NCBI RefSeq assembly: GCF_014197535.1
Contig: NZ_JACIFV010000025.1
Location: 33,228 to 97,227 of the forward strand
Length of the DNA: 64,000 nt
Direction: 5' to 3'
Origin: Rhizobium aethiopicum
Lineage (GTDB): Bacteria > Pseudomonadota > Alphaproteobacteria > Rhizobiales > Rhizobiaceae
This document shows, one piece after another, positions 45,104 through 53,366 of this stretch (positions within the stretch are counted from its first letter, which is position 1; each line of letters starts with the position of its first letter). The notes beneath the pieces were generated by a model. That model did not search any database, was not told where the DNA came from, and saw nothing but the letters and a program-made list of their open reading frames with translations. A program made the translations under genes and the position numbers.

Positions 45104-47416
45104 TTATTTGGCGGTTCTGCTTGGCGTCGCGCGGAGAAGATGCGTCTGCAAGCCGCGCGCCGCGGTCAGCCCGTGGCGCCAGCTTCCAGCGCGGATGAAG
45201 GAGGGGATCTGCATGGCCGGCATCGGCCGGGCGAGCGCATAACCCTGCAGCGTGTCGCAGCCGAGTTGCTCCAGAATGCGGATATGATCCGCCGTTTCGA
45301 CGCCCTCGGCAATGACGAGGATATTGAGCGAGCGTCCGATATCGATGATCGAGCCGACGAGTTTACGCTGCTCGGCCGATTGCGGCAGCATGCGGATCAG
45401 CTCGCGATCAATCTTCAGCGTGTTCGGACTCAGGCGCAGAAGGCTGACGATCGATGCATGGCCGGTGCCGAAGTCGTCGATATGGATGTCGATGCCGAGC
45501 TTGCGCAGCTTTTTCAAATTGGCGGCCACCGCCTTGTCGCAATCGTCGAGCGGGATCGATTCCAGCAGTTCGAAGGCGACGGCGCCGGGCTCGATCCTCA
45601 GGGCGCGGAGCTTCTTGCCGAGATCGGGATCGGTCAGTCGCCGGGCGGAAACGTTGACCGATATTTTCGGGATCGACAGCCCGCCCTTGATCCAGGCACG
45701 CCGGTCTGCCAGCGCGCGCTCCAGGATCAGGGCGTCGATCGTCGAGACGACGTCGAGATCCTCGGCGATATCGAGAAAGCGATCCGGCGTCAGCAGGCCG
45801 TGTACGGGGTGTTGCCACCGTGCGAGCGTCTCGACGCCTGTGACATCGAGCGTGCGGGCGTCGAACTGCAATTGATAGAACGGTACGAATTCATTGCGCT
45901 CCAGGCCGATCAGGATTTCATCGGCGAGCTGCTTGGCGGAGATGATATCGTTGCGGGCCGATGCCGAGAAGAATTCGAAGCGGTTTCGGCCGAGCCCTTT
46001 GGCGCGATAGAGCGCGATGTCGGCGTCGAGCAGCGTCTGTTTGGCGTTGAGCTTGGCGCCGCCATTGACGGCGATGCCGATGCTGGCGCCGAAACGGCAG
46101 TCATGCCCCTCATATCTGACGGGCCTGCGCAATTCGCGGATCAGGCGTTCGGCCAGGCTGGCGATCTTCTTCGACGCAGCATCGACGGCGCAGAGGATGA
46201 CAAATTCATCACCGCCGATACGCGCGACGAAATCGGCGGCACGGACGGAATGTCTGAGCACATTTGCAGCGTGCTGCAGCATGGCGTCGCCCGCTCGATG
46301 GCCGAGGGTATCGTTGATCTGCTTGAAGCGGTCGAGATCAATATGCAGAACCGCCAAAGCGAGGCCATTAGCCCGGCATTGCGCCGCGCGGTCGTCCAGC
46401 ATCTTGTCGAGATAACGGCGGTTCGGCAGGCCGGTGAGATAATCGTGCAAGGCCAGATGCTCGATGCTCTCCTTGGCGGCTTCGAGTTCGCGGTTACGGG
46501 CTTCCGCCATATCCTTGGCGCGCTGCAGTTCGTTGCGAAGCGCGACTTCCTCGGTGACGTCCCAATTGGCGCCGATCAGCTTGCGTTGGCCGTTGCCGTC
46601 GACGAAGAAGGCCGAGCGGGCGCGGATGATGCGTTCGATGCCGTCGCCGCGGATGATGCGGTATTCCTGCTGAAAGTCGCTGCCGCTTTCGACGCTGCGG
46701 TCAGCGAGGCCGAGCACGCGTTCACGGTCGTCCGGATGCAGGCTTTGGGCCCAGGCGTCGCCGCCGATCTTGCGCGCCGCACCCTGCAAGCCGTAGATGG
46801 CAATCAGGCGATCGTCCCATTCGACAATGTCATTTTCGATATCGGCTTCGAAGACGCCGATGCGGGAAATTTCCAGCGCCAGGTCGAGCCGGCGCGACAG
46901 GCGCGACAGTGTCTCCTCGGCTTCCTTGCGGGCGGTGATATCGGTATCCGTTCCGACGATGCGCGTCGGGACGCCGTTCTCATCCCATTCGACGCAGGCG
47001 CCACGGCAGTCGATCCAGACCCAGTGGCCGTCCCTGTGGCGTTCACGATATTGGAAGATCTGATAATCCGGATCGCCGGCATTCTGCCGCTCGATCGCAT
47101 GAGCGACGAAATCGCGGTCGTCGGGATGGACGAGCTGCAGCCAGGCCTCATAGTCGCCGGCGACGTCCTCGTCCGGCGCCATTCCGCGGATGGTTTTCCA
47201 CGTTGGCGAATAATATTTCCGGTCGAGATGGTAATTGTGATCCCATACGCCGAGGCCGGAACCAACAAGCGCATGGTTCCAGCGGCTCTCGCGCTCAGCC
47301 AGATCAGAATCGTCGGTCGACCCATCGCCGACGCTGGCCTCAGCCGCTGCAGGATCGCCATGCGCTTCATGGGCCCCTGAATGGGCTTTCCTCACGGGCA
47401 TTCTCGCTGATTTCAT
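45104..47416 (-). CDS. PAS-PAS-GGDEF-EAL cyclic-di-GMP protein
   Basis: A 770-residue cytosolic signalling protein without membrane helices. Two PAS/PAC units lie at about residues 45-165 (SGLGVWDHNYHLDRKYYSPTWKTI) and 175-300 (ISRIGVFEADIENDIVEWDDRL), then a linker coiled coil. The GGDEF domain starts at HDYLTGLPNRRYLDK; its active motif IGGDEF is intact, and the inhibitory RxxD (RAAD) sits five residues before it. The EAL domain has ETLARWQHP in place of EAL, but keeps FELLES, IDDFGTGHASI and AEGVETADH...QGYALARP. Both activities are possible; the motif change may affect the phosphodiesterase. Confidence 0.95.
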   Translation of the reverse strand: MKSARMPVRKAHSGAHEAHGDPAAAEASVGDGSTDDSDLAERESRWNHALVGSGLGVWDHNYHLDRKYYSPTWKTIRGMAPDEDVAGDYEAWLQLVHPDDRDFVAHAIERQNAGDPDYQIFQYRERHRDGHWVWIDCRGACVEWDENGVPTRIVGTDTDITARKEAEETLSRLSRRLDLALEISRIGVFEADIENDIVEWDDRLIAIYGLQGAARKIGGDAWAQSLHPDDRERVLGLADRSVESGSDFQQEYRIIRGDGIERIIRARSAFFVDGNGQRKLIGANWDVTEEVALRNELQRAKDMAEARNRELEAAKESIEHLALHDYLTGLPNRRYLDKMLDDRAAQCRANGLALAVLHIDLDRFKQINDTLGHRAGDAMLQHAANVLRHSVRAADFVARIGGDEFVILCAVDAASKKIASLAERLIRELRRPVRYEGHDCRFGASIGIAVNGGAKLNAKQTLLDADIALYRAKGLGRNRFEFFSASARNDIISAKQLADEILIGLERNEFVPFYQLQFDARTLDVTGVETLARWQHPVHGLLTPDRFLDIAEDLDVVSTIDALILERALADRRAWIKGGLSIPKISVNVSARRLTDPDLGKKLRALRIEPGAVAFELLESIPLDDCDKAVAANLKKLRKLGIDIHIDDFGTGHASIVSLLRLSPNTLKIDRELIRMLPQSAEQRKLVGSIIDIGRSLNILVIAEGVETADHIRILEQLGCDTLQGYALARPMPAMQIPSFIRAGSWRHGLTAARGLQTHLLRATPSRTAK

Positions 47417-47495
47417 CTCGGCGCAGTCTGCGGCACTTCTATTAAGAAAGCCTTAGAAAGTAGTCGCTGACATGACGAGCGCCGGGTCTCCCAAA

Positions 47496-48050
47496 TCAGA
47501 CAGAGAGGCGGCTGAGGAACTGGGCGAAGACCATTGTTCCTTCGGGCCAGGGGCCGTGCCCGGATTCAGCGTTGATATGTCCCGCCTCGCCGGCATCGAC
47601 GAGGAAGGAACCCCAGCAACTGGCGATATCGTCGGCATGATCGTAGCTGCCGAACGGATCACTGCGGCTGGCGACGGTGATGGAAGGGAAGGGCAGCGGA
47701 TCGCGCGGATAGGGCCCGAAGGTCATCAGGTGCTTGGGGCGGATGTCCGGATTGGTGACTTCAGGCGGAGCGACGAGGAAAGCGCCTGCCACCCGCTTGC
47801 GGAAATGCGGGATGGCATGGATTGCCGAGGGCACGCCGAGCGAATGGGCGACGAGCACGACCGGGCGGGTCGAGGCGTTCACCTCTTCGGCGATGCGGGC
47901 GATCCAGTCCTCGCGGACCGGCTTCGTCCATTCGGCCTGTTCGACGCGGCGCGCCGTGCTGAGCTTCGCCTGCCAGCGGCTCTGCCAATGGCCGGGGCCG
48001 GAATTGGTGTAGCCGGGGATGATGAGAATATCTGCGTCTGAGGCTTTCAT
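47496..48050 (-). CDS. RBBP9/YdeN-family serine hydrolase
   Basis: A 184-residue small alpha/beta hydrolase. The N-terminal DILIIPGYTNSGPGHWQSRW is the family hallmark. The nucleophile is in VVLVAHSLGVPSAIHAI (GxSxG-like AHSLG, Ser about 75). The Asp is in TVASRSDPFGSYDHAD, and the His is in AGHINAESGHGPWPEG. The ATG at 48050 fits; a longer frame to 48224 crosses the promoter of the divergent gene. The substrate is unknown. Confidence 0.9.
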   Translation of the reverse strand: MKASDADILIIPGYTNSGPGHWQSRWQAKLSTARRVEQAEWTKPVREDWIARIAEEVNASTRPVVLVAHSLGVPSAIHAIPHFRKRVAGAFLVAPPEVTNPDIRPKHLMTFGPYPRDPLPFPSITVASRSDPFGSYDHADDIASCWGSFLVDAGEAGHINAESGHGPWPEGTMVFAQFLSRLSV

Positions 48051-48222
48051 AGTGCCGCCGATGTGAGAAGGCTTGACCAAGATGTCAAGAGGGGGCGGCA
48101 AGGGAGCGACACGGGCGCTGAAGTTTGTTATGTTACTCCAGTGCCGGTTGCGGATTTCGTATCGGCTTACCCGCCGATGCATGTCCGCGGCCGACCAAGT
48201 CTCGGCTGAGGAGGAGAAAGCC

Positions 48223-49026
48223 ATGGCGGCATTTCATGTCATGACGGGTGCCAGTGAAAACCTGGCGCGGCCCGTGGTCAATCGCATCGGCATCGCCGAC
48301 GTCTTCGATGCGCTGAAGCGCGGGCTCGACGATTTCAGTGAGAAACCTTCCCATTATGTGTTCCTGTGCCTGATGTATCCGATTGCCGGCGTCTTCCTGA
48401 CGCTGTGGACCTCCGGCGCCAACCTTCTGCCGATGGTCTTCCCGCTGATGTCCGGTTTCGTGCTGATAGGCCCGATTGCGGCGATCGGTCTTTATGAGAT
48501 CAGCCGCCGGCGCGAGGAAGGCCTCGATACGTCATGGACGCATGCGCTCGAGGTGCGTCATTCGCCGGCGTTACCGTCGATCATCGCGGTCGGGCTGATG
48601 CTCTTTGGCCTGTTCGTCGTTTGGCTGGTCACGGCACAGACGCTGTACGCCAATCTTCTCGGCGAAGTGTTTCCGCGCACCATGACGGACTTCACCCGCC
48701 AGGTCTTCGGCACGGCTCAGGGCCTGCAGCTGATCGTCTGGGGCAATCTCATCGGATTCGGCTTCGCGCTGGTCGTGCTGGCGATTTCAGTCATCACCTT
48801 CCCGCTGCTGCTCGATCGTGATATCGGGGCGGTCGCCGCCGTCGTCACCTCGATCCGTGCGACCGTCATCAATCCGGTGCCGGTGCTGCTCTGGGGCCTG
48901 ATCGTCGCAGCGCTCCTCGTCGTCGGCACCATCCCGGTCTTTGCCGGACTCGCGCTCGTTATCCCGATCCTTGGCCATGCGACCTGGCATCTCTACCGCA
49001 AGCTGATTGCGCGGGAAGCTGTCTAG
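48223..49026 (+). CDS. DUF2189 integral membrane protein
   Basis: A 267-residue protein with about six membrane helices (for example YVFLCLMYPIAGVFLTLW, FPLMSGFVLIGPIAAIGLYEI, IIAVGLMLFGLFVVWLV and VLLWGLIVAALLVVGTIPVFAGLAL). The N-terminal region IADVFDALKRGLDDFSEKPSHYVFL and the loop EISRRREEGLDTSWTHAL are typical of DUF2189, predicted inner membrane proteins of unknown function. The ATG at 48223 has GAGGAGAAAGCC before it. Confidence 0.85.
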   Translation: MAAFHVMTGASENLARPVVNRIGIADVFDALKRGLDDFSEKPSHYVFLCLMYPIAGVFLTLWTSGANLLPMVFPLMSGFVLIGPIAAIGLYEISRRREEGLDTSWTHALEVRHSPALPSIIAVGLMLFGLFVVWLVTAQTLYANLLGEVFPRTMTDFTRQVFGTAQGLQLIVWGNLIGFGFALVVLAISVITFPLLLDRDIGAVAAVVTSIRATVINPVPVLLWGLIVAALLVVGTIPVFAGLALVIPILGHATWHLYRKLIAREAV

Positions 49027-49092
49027 CTTCGGGCCTGCCCGCGGAAAACCTTGATACCGTGCGATCCCCGATTTTCGGGAACCTCGAACCTG

Positions 49093-49151
49093 CCTCGGAG
49101 TTTTTTGCGAGAGCATGATTGTAGCAACATCATGCTCCCGAGACTCCGAGG
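49093..49151 (+). other. Nested stem-loop in the leader of the iron permease-like gene
   Basis: Outer arms CCTCGGAG (49093-49100) and CTCCGAGG (49144-49151) enclose a perfect inner hairpin, GAGCATGAT (49111-49119) with ATCATGCTC (49129-49137). A T6 run lies in the left outer segment. The structure ends 19 bases before the start codon and could act in control of the gene, or be a remnant of a dispersed repeat. Confidence 0.5.
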
Positions 49152-49170
49152 AGAGATTTCAGAGGTGACG

Positions 49171-49653
49171 ATGACGCATTTGTTTGCCCGCTTCGCAACC
49201 AAGACATCGGAATGGGCGGGTAAGCCCGTCATCTTCATCCTGGCGCTGTGCGTCGTCATTATCTGGGCCTTGCTCGGCCCCTTCTTCGACTATTCGGAAA
49301 CCTGGCAGCTCATCATCAACACGGGAACGACCATCATCACCTTCCTGATGGTCTTCGTGCTGCAGAACGCCCAGACGCGCGACACCCGGGCAATCCAGGC
49401 CAAACTCAACGAAATCATTCTGACCAGCCATGCAGAGAACCGCTTCATCGGCATCGAAAATCTCGATGAGGAAGAGTTGAAACATCTCGATGAACTGGTC
49501 GCCAAGGCCGCCAAAGGCAGGGGCGAGACGGAGGTCTGCCAAACGACCGAGATCGCGCAAGCGATGCCGCCACCGAAAAAGGCGCAGGCGCGCAAACGCT
49601 CTGCGAATGCCAAAGCATCGAAGCAGAAACAACGGCCACTTGAGAAAAGCTAA
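49171..49653 (+). CDS. Low-affinity iron permease family protein
   Basis: A 160-residue protein with two membrane helices (VIFILALCVVIIWALLGPFF and IINTGTTIITFLMVFVLQNAQ), then the conserved DTRAIQAKLNEIILTSHAENRFIGIENLDEEEL. This is the signature of the bacterial relatives of yeast Fet4. The tail after residue 120 is lysine/alanine-rich. The start ATG 49171 has AGAGGTG before it. Transport has not generally been shown for these short bacterial forms, so the name is by similarity. Confidence 0.82.
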   Translation: MTHLFARFATKTSEWAGKPVIFILALCVVIIWALLGPFFDYSETWQLIINTGTTIITFLMVFVLQNAQTRDTRAIQAKLNEIILTSHAENRFIGIENLDEEELKHLDELVAKAAKGRGETEVCQTTEIAQAMPPPKKAQARKRSANAKASKQKQRPLEKS

Positions 49654-49736
49654 CCATCATCCATTCTGCAATCACAAAAAGAAAATGACAGAAATGAAAA
49701 CGGCGCCTGCGAAGGCCCAGTCAGTTTGTTGACAAA

Positions 49737-49888
49737 CCACTGCAAACCCGCGACGTCATCCTCGGCCTTGTGCCGAGCAGCTAACCACCACAATATTTTG
49801 ACAGGAAAACATCTATTTTCAGCCACTTAACTGGGCCGGCGCAGATCCTCGGCACGAGGCCGAGGATGACGTCGCGGTTTCGCAGTGG
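49737..49888. repeat. Large inverted repeat of 41-base arms downstream of purB
   Basis: Arms 49737-49777 and 49848-49888 are inverted copies with three mismatches, enclosing 70 bases. Each arm also contains a smaller hairpin (ATCCTCGG...CCGAGGAT in the right arm). The element lies in the 289-base gap between the convergent permease-like and purB genes. Sequences starting gtcatcctcgg are common between rhizobial genes, so this is probably a mosaic or MITE-like element that can also end transcription. No gene is seen in this gap. Confidence 0.8.
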
Positions 49889-49942
49889 TATTTCAACAGC
49901 CTGACGGCGCCCGCAAGACGCCGTCATATCGTCGCAGCCCGC

Positions 49943-51250
49943 TCAAGCGTTGCCGAAGACGCGGCGGAAGATCGTGTCGACATGCTTGGTGTGATATCCG
50001 AGATCGAACTTCTCGCGAATATCTTCCTCCGAAAGCGCAGCACGAACTTCCGCGTCAGCCAGCAGCTCTTCCAGAAAATCCTTGCCCTGTTCCCAGACCT
50101 TCATGGCATTGCGCTGCACCAAGCGGTAGGCGTCCTCGCGGGAGGTGCCGGCCTGGGTCAGCGCCAGGAGGACGCGCTGGGAGTGGACCAGGCCGCGGAA
50201 CTTGTTGAGGTTCTTCTCCATGTTCTCGGGATAGACCAGGAGCTTTTCGATGACGCCGGCCAGACGCGAGAGGGCGAAATCGAGGGTGACTGTGGCGTCC
50301 GGGCCGATCATGCGTTCGACCGAGGAATGGGAGATATCGCGCTCGTGCCAGAGGGCGACGTTTTCCATGGCCGGCAGGGCGTAGGAGCGGACCATGCGGG
50401 CGAGGCCGGTGAGGTTTTCGGTCAGCACCGGGTTACGCTTGTGGGGCATGGCCGAGGAGCCCTTCTGGCCGGGCGAGAAATATTCCTCGGCCTCCAGCAC
50501 CTCGGTGCGCTGCAGGTGGCGGATTTCGGTCGCGAGCCGCTCGATCGACGAGGCGACGACGCCGAGGGTGGCGAAATACATGGCGTGGCGGTCGCGCGGG
50601 ATGACCTGGGTCGAGACCGGCTCGGCCTTTAGGCCGAGCGCCTCGGCGACATGTTCCTCGACGCGCGGATCGATATTGGCGAAGGTGCCGACGGCGCCCG
50701 AGATGGCGCAGGTCGCAACTTCCTCGCGGGCGGCGACGAGGCGCTGGCGGCAGCGCTCGAATTCGGCATAGGCAAGCGCCAGCTTGACGCCGAAGGTGGT
50801 CGGCTCGGCATGGATGCCGTGCGAGCGGCCGATGGTGACCGTGTCTTTGTGTTCGAAGGCGCGGGTTTTCAGCGCTGCGAGCAGCCGGTCGAGATCGGCG
50901 ATGAGGATGTCGGTGGCGCGCACCAGCTGGACGTTGAAGCAGGTGTCGAGCACGTCTGACGAGGTCATGCCCTGGTGGACGAAGCGTGCATCCGGACCGA
51001 CGATCTCGGCGAGGTGGGTCAGGAAGGCGATGACGTCATGCTTGGTGACGGCCTCGATCTCATCGATGCGGGCGACGTCGAAGGTGGCGGCGCCGCCTTT
51101 TTCCCAGATCGTCTTTGCCGCCGATTTCGGGATGACGCCGAGTTCGGCCAGCGCGTCGCAGGCATGCGCCTCGATCTCGAACCAGATGCGGAACTTGGTT
51201 TCGGGAGACCAGATGGCCACCATTTCGGGCCGGGAATAACGCGGGATCAT
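49943..51250 (-). CDS. purB: Adenylosuccinate lyase
   Basis: PurB acts twice in purine synthesis, splitting SAICAR and adenylosuccinate with release of fumarate. The 435-residue protein of the fumarase/aspartase fold shows MIPRYSRPEMVAIWSPETKFRIWFEIE, then GMTSSDVLDTCFNVQLVRA, IGRSHGIHAEPTTFG with the catalytic His, and the signature GSSAMPHKRNPVLTENLTG with the mobile-loop Ser. It is transcribed toward the large inverted repeat and lies upstream of the other pur genes on the same strand. Confidence 0.97.
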   Translation of the reverse strand: MIPRYSRPEMVAIWSPETKFRIWFEIEAHACDALAELGVIPKSAAKTIWEKGGAATFDVARIDEIEAVTKHDVIAFLTHLAEIVGPDARFVHQGMTSSDVLDTCFNVQLVRATDILIADLDRLLAALKTRAFEHKDTVTIGRSHGIHAEPTTFGVKLALAYAEFERCRQRLVAAREEVATCAISGAVGTFANIDPRVEEHVAEALGLKAEPVSTQVIPRDRHAMYFATLGVVASSIERLATEIRHLQRTEVLEAEEYFSPGQKGSSAMPHKRNPVLTENLTGLARMVRSYALPAMENVALWHERDISHSSVERMIGPDATVTLDFALSRLAGVIEKLLVYPENMEKNLNKFRGLVHSQRVLLALTQAGTSREDAYRLVQRNAMKVWEQGKDFLEELLADAEVRAALSEEDIREKFDLGYHTKHVDTIFRRVFGNA

Positions 51251-51298
51251 GGGCGGCTGCCTTCACTTCAAGAGGTTTGAACGTCTAAGACGCAATTC

Positions 51299-51352
51299 CC
51301 GGCAAAACCGCTTCGCGCTTTGCCTGGCAAAACCGCTGGGCACTTTTGCTGA
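51299..51352. repeat. Two copies of a rhizobial CAAAACCGCT motif upstream of purB
   Basis: GGCAAAACCGCTTCGCGCTTTGC and GGCAAAACCGCTGGGCACTTTTGC stand side by side 50-100 bases before the purB start. AAAACCGCT-N-GCACTTTT-type units are widely dispersed between rhizobial genes. Their closeness to the purB promoter is notable, but no function is known from sequence. Confidence 0.6.
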
Positions 51353-51400
51353 AATTGCTGCATTGAGGTAGCGCCCCTTTAGCAAAGACCGGCGGCAATC

Positions 51401-51901
51401 TCAACGCATGCGTTTGGCGAGATGATAGCTGCTGACGACAAGGCAGACGAGGCCGAGCGGCAGGAAAAGGCGAAGGCCGATCACCAGGAACTGGTAGACG
51501 GCGCTGATGCCGGTGAAGACGAACTGGAAGGCCCAGGCGACGCTGCCGAAGGGCGCATGCCAGCGCGAATAGAAGATCCGGTATTCCATGGCGAAGAGGA
51601 AGGCGGTCATTAGGATCGTGGCTGCCGTCAGCGTCACGAAAAAGGCGGCGAACCGCGCTTCCGGCGGCCTGTTATAGGCAAAAAAGCGAGCGACCGGCAG
51701 GGCGAAGGGCCAGGAGAGCAGGCCGCCGAGAAAATAGAGTGCGGCCACCTCGGCGAGCCGGCTCGTCTCAAGGCCGTTACGGAGGTAAAGGCCGAGCATG
51801 GCGGCGGCCAGCATCTGCACACCCCAGAGCAATGCGCCGGCAAAGAGATCGGAGGAGGGCGGTTTTGCCGCCCTTAGACGATCCATCCTGGGGTGATCCA
51901 T
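51401..51901 (-). CDS. Hypothetical four-helix membrane protein
   Basis: A 166-residue integral membrane protein with about four hydrophobic helices (GALLWGVQMLAAAMLGLYL, AALYFLGGLLSWPFALPVARF, FFVTLTAATILMTAFLFAM and FLVIGLRLFLPLGLVCLVVSSYHL). I do not recognise a family. It starts two bases after the DUF2259 gene ends, so it is the last gene of an rpe-DUF2259-membrane protein run. ATG 51886 is an alternative start. Confidence 0.75.
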   Translation of the reverse strand: MDHPRMDRLRAAKPPSSDLFAGALLWGVQMLAAAMLGLYLRNGLETSRLAEVAALYFLGGLLSWPFALPVARFFAYNRPPEARFAAFFVTLTAATILMTAFLFAMEYRIFYSRWHAPFGSVAWAFQFVFTGISAVYQFLVIGLRLFLPLGLVCLVVSSYHLAKRMR

Positions 51902-51903
51902 GC

Positions 51904-52629
51904 TCAGGGATGGACCGGGACGGCGATCCAGCGTCCGTTCCTCTCAGCATCGAAAGCGAGGACGAGTGCAATATGAATTTGATTTCCGCCTTCCGGCTGG
52001 TAGACCACCGCGCCGCCGATCCTGAATTCGACCGAGCATGTGCGCTCGGCCGGAACAGCCGTTGCTTGCCGCGCCGCCTGACGGTTCGGGACACCTTCCT
52101 TCTCGATCATCTGCAGGCTGAAGCCAAGGATCCGCTTGTCGACCGTTGCGCATTCCTTCGGCGTCGGCACCGGCATCTCGGCGAGTGAGAGTGTATAGGG
52201 CGTCTTCGGCGGCCCATCGATCGCAAGTGTGGTGTAGCGAAGTGTCTTCGAGGGCGAGCCGAGCTCGGTTGGCGGGTTGAAAGCTGCAATCAGACCCGGA
52301 TTTGTCAGAAGGTCGTACTTATCCATCTGGCTGCGCGCCGCCGTCAAGTTCTGGCGGCGGGCCTTGGAAAGATTGGCGTCCTTATCCGTCAGTTCGGTGC
52401 GGAAGGGGGTGCCCTCGAGATATTGGCCGCTGTCGGTATTGATGAAATAGGTTTCCGAATAGGGAGTCTTGCTGTTCTCTTTGATGCCGAATTCCTGAAA
52501 TGCGAAGACCTTGCCGTCGGCGGAAAAACCGATCGGCTGGATGCTGGCTATGTCGCCAGCCAGTGACAAGCCGGGCAGGCCGGCCAATGCGGCGGCGAGC
52601 ATGCCGCCAAAGATCAGACGCTTCTTCAT
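51904..52629 (-). CDS. DUF2259 secreted protein
   Basis: A 241-residue protein with a Sec signal peptide (MKKRLIFGGMLAAALAGLPGLSLAGD, cleavage near residue 24). The mature part fits DUF2259: SIQPIGFSADGKVFAFQEFGIKENSKTPYSETYFINTDSGQYLEGTPF and ILGFSLQMIEKEG. Family members are periplasmic proteins of unknown function. The ATG overlaps the rpe stop by four bases, indicating coupled translation. Confidence 0.88.
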   Translation of the reverse strand: MKKRLIFGGMLAAALAGLPGLSLAGDIASIQPIGFSADGKVFAFQEFGIKENSKTPYSETYFINTDSGQYLEGTPFRTELTDKDANLSKARRQNLTAARSQMDKYDLLTNPGLIAAFNPPTELGSPSKTLRYTTLAIDGPPKTPYTLSLAEMPVPTPKECATVDKRILGFSLQMIEKEGVPNRQAARQATAVPAERTCSVEFRIGGAVVYQPEGGNQIHIALVLAFDAERNGRWIAVPVHP

Positions 52630-53303
52630 GTTCGTGCCCCTTCGGCTGCCTGACGCAATTCGGCGACTGTCTTACGGTAGCTGTCGACCGTACCGCCCTT
52701 GAAAATTGCCGAGCCGGCGACGAGGACGTTGCCGCCGGCGCGCGCGATATCAGGCGCCGTTTCCACGGCGACGCCGCCGTCGACCTCGAGTTCGATCGGC
52801 CGGTCACCGATCAGAGACTTTGCCGCGGCGATCTTGGCCGTCATCGCGGGAATGAATTTCTGTCCGCCGAAGCCGGGATTGACCGACATGATGAGGATGA
52901 GGTCGACGTCGTCGAGCACGTTCTCGATGGCACTCAGCGGCGTCGCCGGATTGATTGTCACGCCGACCTTCTTGCCGAGATTGCGGATGGTCTGCAGCGA
53001 GCGGTGCAGATGTGGCCCGGATTCGGCATGGACGGTGATGCGGTCGCAGCCGGCCTTGGCGAAGGCTTCGAGATAGTCATCGACGGGAGAGATCATCAGA
53101 TGGCAGTCGAAAGTGGCATTCGTATAGGAACGCAGCGACTTGATGACATCGGGACCGAAGGAGATGTTCGGCACGAAATGCCCATCCATCACGTCAAGAT
53201 GGATCCAGTCAGCGCCGGCGGCGGTGACGTCGCGCACCTCCTCGCCGAGCCTGGCGAAATCCGCCGCGAGGATCGAAGGGGCAATGCGAATGGGCAGCGT
53301 CAT
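52626..53303 (-). CDS. rpe: Ribulose-phosphate 3-epimerase
   Basis: A 225-residue TIM-barrel enzyme interconverting ribulose 5-phosphate and xylulose 5-phosphate in the pentose phosphate and Calvin pathways. Metal ligands and catalytic acids are in IAPSILAADFARL, WIHLDVMDGHFVPNISFGP, DCHLMI and ELEVDGGV. The phosphate-binding end is AGGNVLVAGSAIF. I use the ATG at 53303; the codon before it is TTG. It is coupled to the DUF2259 gene. Confidence 0.97.
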   Translation of the reverse strand: MTLPIRIAPSILAADFARLGEEVRDVTAAGADWIHLDVMDGHFVPNISFGPDVIKSLRSYTNATFDCHLMISPVDDYLEAFAKAGCDRITVHAESGPHLHRSLQTIRNLGKKVGVTINPATPLSAIENVLDDVDLILIMSVNPGFGGQKFIPAMTAKIAAAKSLIGDRPIELEVDGGVAVETAPDIARAGGNVLVAGSAIFKGGTVDSYRKTVAELRQAAEGART

Positions 53304-53366
53304 CAAGTCTTACTCCCGTATGGGCGCCATCTGCGCACGGCGCCGGAATTCAAGGCTGGCGGCCGC

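Noticed and set aside
45140..47380. 746-codon open frame on the plus strand
   Set aside because: It is a mirror of the PAS-GGDEF-EAL gene on the other strand, common in GC-rich DNA, and has no ribosome site or motif.
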